Assembly (NCBI GenBank): GCA_040752395.1
Contig: JBFMHD010000104.1
Coordinates: 1-9,523, forward strand
Source of the DNA: JBFMHD01 sp040752395 [NCBI: Candidatus Hydrogenedentota bacterium]
GTDB taxonomy: Bacteria > JBFMHD01
Direction: 5' to 3'
Length of the DNA stretch: 9,523 nucleotides
The notes under the pieces were generated by a model. The model was not told the DNA's origin. It was given only the letters and a program-made list of their open reading frames with translations, and did not search any database. Position numbers and translations under genes: made by a program. Position 1 is the first letter of the stretch, and each line of letters starts with the position of its first letter. This document shows positions 1 to 6,117 of this stretch, in pieces.

Positions 1-1
1 A

Positions 2-181
2 ACAAATCAACGCATAGATATTCTTGAACAGAAACTGAGTATAAGGATAGATGAGACAAATCAACGCATAGACAGACTTTATGATTCGTTTTTACCAAAA
101 GAAAAATATTTCGAACTTCGGTTTGATATAACAGCTCTCCAAAAAGAGGTTGAACTGATTAAACAAAAAATAGCAGTTTAA
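2..181 (+). CDS. C-terminal part of a coiled-coil protein (5' end outside window)
   Basis: This open frame runs in from the left edge and stops with TAA at 179-181, leaving 59 codons; no start is visible. The translation is highly charged and helical. Residues 1-6 (TNQRID) recur at 19-24, and the DNA repeats with them: a 17-bp identity between 2-18 and 56-72, an 18-codon period. The last 20 or so residues (leucine, isoleucine and valine spaced among lysine and glutamate) look like a closing coiled-coil helix. I do not recognise a family. Small bacterial proteins of this look are common, often without known function. It converges on ispE, with about 50 bp between the two stop codons and no clear terminator hairpin there. 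The frame is well supported, the function is unknown. Confidence 0.6.
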   Translation, partial: TNQRIDILEQKLSIRIDETNQRIDRLYDSFLPKEKYFELRFDITALQKEVELIKQKIAV

Positions 182-232
182 CTTTAATATAACTTTTAAT
201 AATTCAATGCCTGACCATCAAAAAAAGTATTG

Positions 233-1117
233 TTAATTCACTACCTCAACGAATTTATAAAAAATGTTTGGAGATCCAAATTTTGCTAACATATCCTGAT
301 TTTTAATCTCCTGCAATTCTTTATTTAATAGAGGAACGAAAAACATAGAACCACTGCCTGATAGAAATAATGGAAGATTTAAAAGAGCCTCAATTTTATT
401 TTTGAATTTTATTTGGTCAGGATAGAGTTCGATAAATGGCTTAAACAAATCATTAAAGATAGAGCCTCTAAGTATATTTATATCTTCTGATTTAAGATTT
501 GTGATAAGTTTTTTTAATTCGGTTTCTTTAAACCTTTTTGGATAAGATTTTACTGAAGAATCATATTGTTTGTAAACGCTTGATGTAGAAGAATTCATAA
601 GATTAGATATAAGTAAAAATTTTATTTTAGGAAATTTATCAATAGAATGGATTATTTCTCCTCTCCCGCTTATTAAACTGATCCCAGGATTGATAAAAAA
701 AGGAACATCAGAACCAAGTTTTGAGCCTAAAAGCTGTAAATCATTCAAAGTAAAAGGAGATGCGAAAATAGTATTGAGTGCATTTAATATACTTGCAGCA
801 TTTGAGCTACCACCGCCTAAACCCGAACCGACTGGAATATTCTTTTTTACCTTTATATCTATATTATATTTATGATTAAAAAAATTACAGAATAATACGC
901 AGGCTCTGTATATTAAATCATTTTGAGGATTATCTGATGTGGCAGGGTTTGAGATGTTTATAGACTGATATTTTGATTCCACGAGCGAAACTTCAATCTG
1001 GTCAAACAAAGAGATAGGTACAAATAAAGATTGTAATTGATGATAACCATCAGTTCCTGGTTCTAATACTCTTAAAAATAGATTCAATTTAGCGGGCGAT
1101 AAAACTGTTAATTGCAT
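233..1117 (-). CDS. ispE: 4-diphosphocytidyl-2-C-methyl-D-erythritol kinase (IspE)
   Basis: IspE is the cytosolic GHMP-family kinase of the MEP isoprenoid pathway. It phosphorylates the 2-hydroxyl of CDP-methylerythritol with ATP. The 294 residues are close to the usual 280-300. Visible family marks are SPAKLNL at 7-13 with the conserved Lys10, DGYHQL at 23-28, the glycine-rich ATP loop PVGSGLGGGSSNAA at 95-108, GSDVPFF at 135-141 with the probable catalytic Asp137, and the C-terminal LSGSGS loop at 252-257. The ATG lies 3 bp past the stop of the upstream TPR gene, and no good Shine-Dalgarno sequence is seen, so translational coupling is likely. It is the last gene of the ctpA-TPR-ispE operon. 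Its product feeds IPP/DMAPP synthesis and so supplies the polyprenyl synthase encoded nearby on the other strand. No frameshift or missing key residue is seen. Confidence 0.96.
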   Translation of the reverse strand: MQLTVLSPAKLNLFLRVLEPGTDGYHQLQSLFVPISLFDQIEVSLVESKYQSINISNPATSDNPQNDLIYRACVLFCNFFNHKYNIDIKVKKNIPVGSGLGGGSSNAASILNALNTIFASPFTLNDLQLLGSKLGSDVPFFINPGISLISGRGEIIHSIDKFPKIKFLLISNLMNSSTSSVYKQYDSSVKSYPKRFKETELKKLITNLKSEDINILRGSIFNDLFKPFIELYPDQIKFKNKIEALLNLPLFLSGSGSMFFVPLLNKELQEIKNQDMLAKFGSPNIFYKFVEVVN

Positions 1118-1120
1118 AAA

Positions 1121-2734
1121 TTAATGGAAGAGATTAGTTTTGACTTTGAATTTCGAAAGATAACTTCCTGAGATATCTCGCTTTGGATCTATTTCGAGAG
1201 TCTTCTTGAAATATCGTAAAGCCGTATCGTAATCTCTCATATCCCAGTAAATAATCCCTAAATGTTCCAGGATATCAGGGTCATTCTCTCTTAATGACGC
1301 AGCTTTTATAATTATAGAAAGAGCCTCTTTAATATTACCCTTTTTATATAATATCCACCCAAGTGTGTCGAGATAAAATGGGTTTTCAGGTTCTTTATCG
1401 AGTGCTATCATAACATAATCATAAGCTTTGTCGAGCTCTTTATTTTTCAAGGCAAGAGTGTATGCAACATAGTTTAAACTATCAGGTGATGAGATGCCCA
1501 TATTAATCAATTTTTCAAAATAATATGCTGATTTCTGATACTCTTTTATACGGTCATACGAGAAAGCAAGATTTTTATACACAGCTATTTTACCAAGTAG
1601 TCCTTTCTCAGGCATATCGTATTTAAGAGATTCTTTTAAATCAACGATCGCTTCTTTATATTTATTAAGAGTAACTTTCATAAGACCATTAAGAATGAGG
1701 ATATTTGAATCAAAATAATCTAATTTTATTGTTCTGTCAAAACACTCAACAGCTCTTTCAAAATCACCTGTAAGAGTATATACCCTCCCAAGCTCAGCTA
1801 AAATAAGAGGTATATCTTTATAAAGACTGTTGATTTTATTTAGCACCATTAAAAGTAAACCAGTATCCTGTATCTCTGAGAGTTTGTTATACACTAAAAA
1901 CAAATCTTTAAAAGACCAGACATTATTAATAACAGTCCCCCAGGTTTTTTTTGAATTGATAGAATCCCCTGTTTTAGAATAAAGTTCAGCCAGATTGAAA
2001 TGTGCAAGTATATTAGAAGAATCAATCTCAATAACCTGTTTTAGGTATTCAATAGCTTTATTATATTCACTCATTTCTTTGTATAAAAGACCGAGAAGAT
2101 AGATAATAGAGGTATTATAAGGGTAATACACAAGCATTTTCTTATAAACAGATATTGCTTTAATATAATCTTTTTGTTTGGTATAGATTTCACCTATACT
2201 AAATAAAGAGAGTAGATGTTCTGGATTATCAGATAGTATTTCCTTAAAATAATTTAATGCAGTATCATAATCATTTTTAAAAAGAAATAAAGACCCGAGA
2301 TAATATTTAGATTCAAGGTTTCCGGGATTGTATTGCAGAGATTTTTGAAATGACGCTATAGCTTTATCTACATCACCATCCTCTATATAGTAATTACCCA
2401 ACAAAAAATGGTATAAATCATTATGATATGGCAATCCTCTGGTATATTTGGAATACTTTAAGAAAGCTTTAATATCACCTTCTTTTAAATATAGATATGC
2501 GATACGATTAAGTATTGTAGTATCCCAGCTAACATTTTTAGCATATTTTTTATATTCGATAATAGCATTCGCAATCGAATCAGATAATTCGAGATAATAA
2601 CCCTTAAGGAGATATTCTTCTGGATTTTTCTTTCTTATTTTAAAAAAAGGCTCCCTTTTTTCTGATCCTGCGTAAGAGATTGTTACTATGATTAAATATA
2701 TAAGTATAAAACAAAAGAATCTATAAAATTTCAT
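1121..2734 (-). CDS. Exported tetratricopeptide-repeat protein
   Basis: A 537-residue protein with an N-terminal signal peptide: basic start MKFYR, a hydrophobic stretch at about 6-19, and a likely cleavage after SYA (residue 22). No lipobox cysteine follows, so a soluble periplasmic location is inferred. The rest is almost entirely TPR helical hairpins, about eleven to twelve units of about 34 residues, recognisable from repeats of the type AxxxFxKALxxxPxN followed by a small or aromatic hairpin start. The C-terminal group contains the frequent bacterial form YLDTLGWILYKKGNIKEAL. TPR arrays bind other proteins; no catalytic domain is present. The start codon overlaps the ctpA stop as ATGA, and ispE follows after 3 bp, so the three genes form one transcription unit. 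A scaffold or adaptor role for envelope proteolysis or assembly would fit next to CtpA but is only inferred. It could equally be a housekeeping envelope TPR protein. Confidence 0.88.
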   Translation of the reverse strand: MKFYRFFCFILIYLIIVTISYAGSEKREPFFKIRKKNPEEYLLKGYYLELSDSIANAIIEYKKYAKNVSWDTTILNRIAYLYLKEGDIKAFLKYSKYTRGLPYHNDLYHFLLGNYYIEDGDVDKAIASFQKSLQYNPGNLESKYYLGSLFLFKNDYDTALNYFKEILSDNPEHLLSLFSIGEIYTKQKDYIKAISVYKKMLVYYPYNTSIIYLLGLLYKEMSEYNKAIEYLKQVIEIDSSNILAHFNLAELYSKTGDSINSKKTWGTVINNVWSFKDLFLVYNKLSEIQDTGLLLMVLNKINSLYKDIPLILAELGRVYTLTGDFERAVECFDRTIKLDYFDSNILILNGLMKVTLNKYKEAIVDLKESLKYDMPEKGLLGKIAVYKNLAFSYDRIKEYQKSAYYFEKLINMGISSPDSLNYVAYTLALKNKELDKAYDYVMIALDKEPENPFYLDTLGWILYKKGNIKEALSIIIKAASLRENDPDILEHLGIIYWDMRDYDTALRYFKKTLEIDPKRDISGSYLSKFKVKTNLFH

Positions 2735-4023
2735 TGTTTTTGCAATATCTCATTAGCCTGAAGTAATTTTATAGCTGTTTGCAGTTGTTTATCAGTTATA
2801 TTAGAAAGATATAATCTTTTGGGCGTAGAAGTATCTTCAGCGATATTTGGGTCAGGTTTATCAGCAAGCCAGGATGGAGGCAAATTTGTATCAGTTTCTG
2901 CCTCAACACATATATCAGGAGTGATGCCTTTTCCCTGAATCTTATGACCGTTTGGTGTTAGATAATTTTCAAAAGTAAATTTTATACCATATCCGCCATC
3001 GAGATTAATAGCCTTTTGTACCTGTGCTTTACCAAAAGTCGTAGTGCCGATTAGCACCCCGCGTTTATGGTCTTTTACAGCACCTGCGATTATCTCAGAG
3101 CCGCTCGCACTACCATTATCAACAAGAACTATAAGTGGTAGATCAGTATAAACGTTACGCTGCGAGGTTATATACACTTTTGCAGGAGAAGCTCTGCCCT
3201 GCGTCGTGACTATTGTCTTTCCTGGCGGTATTAGATTACTTACTATGTGTAGTACTACATTTAGCAATCCACCGGGATTATGTCTTAAATCTAAAATAAG
3301 AGCATTGATAGATTTTTGCAGGAGATTAGTTAATTCTTCCTCGAACTGGTTAGTTGTAACCTCTTTGAACTGATAAATTCTAATATAACCGTATTTGTCA
3401 ATAATGTTAGCTTCAACTGTTGGCAACTTTATTATATCTCTTACGATAGTATAATTTATATACGTATCAACATTTTCTCTTAAAACTGTTATTGTCACTG
3501 TACTTCCCTGTTCGCCGCGAAGCACAATAACCGCGTCCTCAACACTCAGTCCTTTTGCATCTTTCCCATCAATAAGTATAATTTTATCTCCGGGTTTAAC
3601 ACCGGCTCTCTCAGCAGGCGTTTTAGGTATCGGAGAAACAACAGTGATATAATCGTCCTTTTTTGTTATCTGAATACCAAGCCCTGCATAAGAACCTATA
3701 TTTTTTTCCTGAAATTGTTCATAAGATTTTGGTTCAAAAAATTCGGTATAAGGGTCAAGGTTTGAGGTTATACCTTTTACAGCGAAGCGGAATAAAGTGT
3801 CAGTGCCTAACTCCTCAACATAATCCTGAAGCAAAATATCAATTATTTTATTCAGGTTATTTTTAATCTGTTCTGGGGTTGAAGGAACTGGTGCAGTATG
3901 TTCGATAACGATTTTTTCATAAGTATCATGTGGATAATAGTCTTCTAAATCCGTATCCACTGCTATCAGCTGTAAAGAAGATAAAAATATAAAAACCAGA
4001 ATAGTCAAATATAGTTTTTTCAT
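2731..4023 (-). CDS. ctpA: C-terminal processing peptidase, S41 family (CtpA/Prc-like)
   Basis: A 430-residue exported serine protease. The signal peptide covers about residues 1-21 (MKKLY, then a hydrophobic core). An N-terminal helical segment (about 50-105) precedes a PDZ domain (about 110-195, with GLGIQI and AERAGVKPGDKI), then the S41 protease core (about 196-372). The Ser-Lys dyad is readable: Ser307 in NGSASGSE and Lys332 in TFGKAQVQ, 25 residues apart as in characterised Ctp enzymes, with Gln336 four residues further. Family members trim C-termini of periplasmic or membrane proteins and often depend on TPR partner proteins, and the next gene encodes an exported TPR protein. The ATG at 4023 has a good Shine-Dalgarno sequence (GGAGA, about 8 nt upstream). 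It is the first gene of the operon. The C-terminal tail after about 375 is proline- and charge-rich and probably not part of the protease fold. Confidence 0.94.
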   Translation of the reverse strand: MKKLYLTILVFIFLSSLQLIAVDTDLEDYYPHDTYEKIVIEHTAPVPSTPEQIKNNLNKIIDILLQDYVEELGTDTLFRFAVKGITSNLDPYTEFFEPKSYEQFQEKNIGSYAGLGIQITKKDDYITVVSPIPKTPAERAGVKPGDKIILIDGKDAKGLSVEDAVIVLRGEQGSTVTITVLRENVDTYINYTIVRDIIKLPTVEANIIDKYGYIRIYQFKEVTTNQFEEELTNLLQKSINALILDLRHNPGGLLNVVLHIVSNLIPPGKTIVTTQGRASPAKVYITSQRNVYTDLPLIVLVDNGSASGSEIIAGAVKDHKRGVLIGTTTFGKAQVQKAINLDGGYGIKFTFENYLTPNGHKIQGKGITPDICVEAETDTNLPPSWLADKPDPNIAEDTSTPKRLYLSNITDKQLQTAIKLLQANEILQKQ

Positions 4024-4050
4024 ATAACGTTCTCCAATAGAATATTTTAA

Positions 4051-4081
4051 ATTTTAACACATAATAAAAATAAAAAGTCAA
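4051..4081 (-). promoter_or_regulatory. Candidate sigma-70 promoter for the ctpA operon
   Basis: On the minus strand TTGACT (4081-4076) is followed after 19 bp by TAAAAT (4056-4051), or after 18 bp by TTAAAA. The spacing is slightly long, but the site lies 28 bp before the start codon. Its -35 box is back to back with the TTGACA of the rightward element at 4089. GTCAA/TTGAC form a 5-bp inverted repeat with a 7-bp centre at 4077-4093. Confidence 0.42.
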
Positions 4082-4085
4082 TCTT

Positions 4086-4201
4086 ATTTTGACACTAAAT
4101 ATGATTTTTTATATAAAAGGCTTATGAGAGAGTTAAAGAAAAAGACTCTTTGTAAATCTGGCGGTATTACTGGTTAATAGATACAGAAAATCAGCTATTA
4201 G
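4086..4201 (+). pseudogene. Internally deleted remnant of a polyprenyl diphosphate synthase gene
   Basis: Bases 4086-4132 are identical to 4990-5036 at the 5' end of the intact synthase gene. The match resumes at 4133-4145 = 5082-5094 after skipping exactly 45 bp (15 codons, in frame). The skipped part is bounded in the intact gene by two copies of AGAGAG (5031-5036 and 5076-5081). Immediately after, 4149-4193 aligns with 5899-5942 near the 3' end of the intact gene, with 7 mismatches and one extra A that shifts the frame. A short TTAG match follows after a 4-bp insertion. Everything between, about 800 bp of coding sequence, is gone. Five of the seven mismatches are G:C to A:T changes relative to the intact gene, as expected of decay in an AT-rich genome. 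It encodes no functional protein. All of this is read from direct comparison within the window. Confidence 0.85.
4089..4117 (+). promoter_or_regulatory. Candidate sigma-70 promoter for the MNT/HEPN pair
   Basis: TTGACA (4089-4094), a 17-bp spacer, and TATAAA (4112-4117) give a near-consensus promoter pointing to the nucleotidyltransferase gene 123 bp downstream. It lies inside the perfectly conserved 5' segment of the synthase remnant, and the same element recurs at 4993-5021 before the intact synthase. Transcription is not demonstrated. Confidence 0.5.
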
Positions 4202-4240
4202 CTAAAAACCACGTATACTATAGGGAGATAAAAGGTAGAG

Positions 4241-4507
4241 ATGATATCAGAAAAGGATAAAGCAATAATATTGAAGTATGCAAAAAAATATAAGTTGACC
4301 ACAGTAATTCTATTTGGTTCTTCTGTTGAGAAAGAAAACGCAAATGATATAGACATTGGTATAAAGGGGATCGAACCTGGACGTTTCTTTGAGTTTTATG
4401 GAGAATTATTGCTTTCACTCTCAAAACGGATAGATATAGTTGATCTAAACAAAGAAAATTCTTTCAATAAATTGGTAGAAAAAGAAGGGATAAAACTCTA
4501 TGGTTAG
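4241..4507 (+). CDS. mntA: MNT-family nucleotidyltransferase, MntA-like antitoxin
   Basis: An 88-residue minimal nucleotidyltransferase domain. The polymerase-beta type signature is present: LFGSS at 24-28, the acidic pair DID at 36-38, and a third acidic residue Asp65 in RIDIVDL. In studied MntA-HepT pairs this protein is the antitoxin and transfers AMP to a tyrosine of the HEPN toxin; that activity is inferred here from family membership. The spacing between GS and DxD is 8 residues, shorter than the GSx10DxD usually quoted for MntA. The start has AAGG 5 nt upstream. The 3' end overlaps the HEPN gene by 8 bp, typical of these cassettes. No dedicated promoter is seen closer than the one in the upstream synthase remnant. 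MNT/HEPN pairs are widespread and mobile, and this one sits between a dead and a live copy of a synthase gene. Confidence 0.87.
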   Translation: MISEKDKAIILKYAKKYKLTTVILFGSSVEKENANDIDIGIKGIEPGRFFEFYGELLLSLSKRIDIVDLNKENSFNKLVEKEGIKLYG

Positions 4508-4925
4508 TTTAAGAGAAAAAGTCAATGTTGAAATGGAGAATATATTTATTGTACTTGAGGAGTTAAAAAAGAATAAAGATAAACCTGACAAGACAGTTGT
4601 TGAATTGGCAGGTATAGGCGCATTTTTACATAATGTTTACAATGGAGTTGAAAATATCCTTAAACAGATATTAAGCTTTCAAGGTATCTCTATTCCAAAT
4701 TCAGATTCGTGGCATCAAGATTTGCTAATAGAGGCGACAGAGAAAGGAATTATTAGTGAGACCACAAAAAAACAATTGGCTAAGTATTTAGCATTCCGTC
4801 ATTTTTTTATACATTCTTATGGATTTTTATTAGATGAAGAGGAATTAAGATTATTGGCTGATAATGTATTCGGCGTGTACTCATCATTTAAGAAAGAGAT
4901 TGATGATTTTATTGCTAATCTTTAA
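4500..4925 (+). CDS. hepT: HEPN-domain protein, HepT-like ribonuclease toxin
   Basis: A 141-residue, all-helical protein. It carries RHFFIHSY at 100-107, which is the RX4HXY motif of HepT toxins (Arg100, His105, Tyr107). The mid-region, with LAGIGAFLHNVYNGVENILK and a SWHQDLL segment, resembles the second HepT-like family rather than classical DUF86. HEPN proteins with this motif are metal-independent RNases. In known pairs the tyrosine is modified by the MNT partner, which silences the toxin. The ATG lies within the last codons of the nucleotidyltransferase gene, with AAGGG 10 nt upstream, so expression should be coupled. All motif residues are intact, so this looks like a functional pair. 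The RNA target is unknown. Assignment of toxin and antitoxin roles is from family knowledge, not from this sequence. Confidence 0.87.
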   Translation: MVSLREKVNVEMENIFIVLEELKKNKDKPDKTVVELAGIGAFLHNVYNGVENILKQILSFQGISIPNSDSWHQDLLIEATEKGIISETTKKQLAKYLAFRHFFIHSYGFLLDEEELRLLADNVFGVYSSFKKEIDDFIANL

Positions 4926-4950
4926 AAAATATGATGGACTTCAGCTAACA

Positions 4951-4980
4951 GCAGATTTACGATGTTTGTGATAAATCTGC
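4951..4980 (+). promoter_or_regulatory. Perfect 9-bp inverted repeat before or over the synthase start
   Basis: GCAGATTTA (4951-4959) and TAAATCTGC (4972-4980) can form a 9-bp stem with a 12-nt loop. The loop contains the ATG at 4962, the longest-frame start of the polyprenyl synthase. No T-tract follows directly, so it is a weak candidate for the MNT/HEPN terminator. If translation starts at 4962 the hairpin would mask the start codon; if it starts at 5028 the hairpin is purely intergenic. Confidence 0.4.
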
Positions 4981-5984
4981 CTGCGCTAGATTTTGACACT
5001 AAATATGATTTTTTATATAAAAGGCTTATGAGAGAGATTCTTGCACCCATAGCAAATGAACTCTCTTTATTTGAAAGAGAGTTAAAGAAAAAGATAGAAT
5101 CGAGATTTAATTTTATTGAAGAACAATGTAAATATGTAATCTTCTCCAATGGGAAACGCATAAGACCGATACTAACCATGCTTTGTGGTCTTTGTCTGCA
5201 CGTTAATTTAGATAAATTAATAAAGATTTGCTGTGTGATAGAACTTATACATAATGCAACTATTGTTCATGACGATGTTCTTGATAGATCAGATATAAGA
5301 CGCGGAAATAAGACACTTAACTTTCTACATAATTCAAACATAGCTGTTCTAACAGGTGATTATCTTTTTTCAAAAACTATTGATACAAGTTTACAACTGA
5401 ATAATCAAAAATTCAGCGAAGAGATAGCAAGAGTATCTTCACTTATTTTCGAGGGCGAAGTAGAACAGTCTATTAATTCTTATAGAGTGATTGATAAGAA
5501 AAAATATATAGATATTATAAAAAAGAAGACCGGGATGTTGTTCGGACTGAGTATAGCTTCTCCACTTTTATTTACAGATGATTGTCCGCGTATAAGTTAT
5601 GAAAAATTATTTAGTGCAGGCGTTGATATAGGTACGTCTTTTCAGATAGTTGATGATGTTCTCGACTATACCTCTTGCGATACTCATTTGGGTAAACCTG
5701 TATATAAAGATTTGAAATCAGGTAAGATGACACTGCCTCTGATTTACACTTTAAAAAAATTAGAAGGTGGATTAAGAAACAAGGTCATAAAATACTTTAT
5801 GCGGAATACGAATATTAAAACATTAAAAGAACTTGTGCATAATAATCATGGCGTAAGAATGTCTTTACGTACGGCAAAAAAACTTGTAAGAGATGCTGTT
5901 TGTAATCTGGATGTATTACCGGCTAATAGACACAGGAAGTCATTAGAAGAATTTATATTTTATCTTACAGACAGGAAGTTTTAG
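4962..5984 (+). CDS. Long-chain all-trans polyprenyl diphosphate synthase
   Basis: A cytosolic isoprenyl chain-elongating enzyme (IspA/IspB family) that adds IPP units to an allylic primer, probably for the quinone side chain. In the 340-residue frame GKRIRP is at 64-69, the first Asp-rich motif DDVLD at 104-108, GDYLFSK at 132-138, the second Asp-rich motif QIVDDVLD at 228-235, and GKPVYKDLKSGKMTLP at 244-259. The residue five before the first motif is Ala99, a small side chain that in this family allows long (about C35-C50) products, so an IspB-like rather than farnesyl synthase role is inferred. The start is uncertain. ATG 4962 has no clear Shine-Dalgarno and lies in a hairpin loop. ATG 5028 (318 residues, MREILAPI) has TATAAA ending 6 nt upstream, within TTGACA-N17-TATAAA, as in leaderless genes. 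A deleted remnant of the same gene lies at 4086-4201. Confidence 0.92.
   Translation: MFVINLPALDFDTKYDFLYKRLMREILAPIANELSLFERELKKKIESRFNFIEEQCKYVIFSNGKRIRPILTMLCGLCLHVNLDKLIKICCVIELIHNATIVHDDVLDRSDIRRGNKTLNFLHNSNIAVLTGDYLFSKTIDTSLQLNNQKFSEEIARVSSLIFEGEVEQSINSYRVIDKKKYIDIIKKKTGMLFGLSIASPLLFTDDCPRISYEKLFSAGVDIGTSFQIVDDVLDYTSCDTHLGKPVYKDLKSGKMTLPLIYTLKKLEGGLRNKVIKYFMRNTNIKTLKELVHNNHGVRMSLRTAKKLVRDAVCNLDVLPANRHRKSLEEFIFYLTDRKF
4993..5021 (+). promoter_or_regulatory. Candidate sigma-70 promoter of the polyprenyl synthase
   Basis: TTGACA (4993-4998), a 17-bp spacer and TATAAA (5016-5021), identical to the element at 4089-4117. A transcript would begin about 7 nt after the -10 box, which is at or just before ATG 5028. 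It is therefore compatible with a leaderless synthase mRNA, but not with use of ATG 4962 from this promoter. Confidence 0.42.
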
Positions 5985-5992
5985 AATATTAA

Positions 5993-6021
5993 TCCCGGGT
6001 CTCTTAAAAAGAGACCCGGGA
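5993..6021 (+). terminator. Perfect 13-bp GC-rich hairpin after the polyprenyl synthase
   Basis: TCCCGGGTCTCTT (5993-6005) and its exact complement (6009-6021) are separated by AAA. It begins 9 bp after the synthase stop codon, the usual place for an intrinsic terminator, but no T-run follows on either strand. It may be a U-tract-less terminator or an mRNA 3'-end stabiliser. The GC-rich stem stands out in this AT-rich DNA. Confidence 0.55.
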
Positions 6022-6117
6022 CAATATAAATGATGAGACCGAAGATGGGTGTTGTGATTAAAATGGCTTCCACCTATTTTATCGTTATTTTATTAAAATT
6101 CTTTAGAGGTTTTTACA

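Noticed and set aside
181-232. Terminator between the coiled-coil gene and ispE
   Set aside because: There is a run of seven T on the minus strand after ispE but no stem-forming sequence before it.
690-875. Small open frame on the + strand inside ispE, and similar ones inside ctpA, the MNT gene and the ATPase gene
   Set aside because: They are antisense or out-of-frame to strongly supported genes, lack ribosome binding sites and show no domain.
4217-4228. ACTATAGGGAGA, identical to the end of the phage T7 promoter
   Set aside because: The upstream recognition half (TAATACGACTC) does not match, so a T7-type polymerase would not be expected to use it. It is treated as chance or as a GGGAG near the MNT ribosome site.
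4086-5036. The 47-bp duplicated segment as the direct repeats of an integrative element
   Set aside because: The left copy continues into further synthase 5' and 3' sequence, so it is a gene remnant. No integrase or transposase lies between the copies.
6022-6117. Riboswitch before the GYF_2-PilZ gene, possibly c-di-GMP responsive
   Set aside because: Only a weak 6-bp stem could be drawn and none of the conserved bases of the c-di-GMP aptamers were found.
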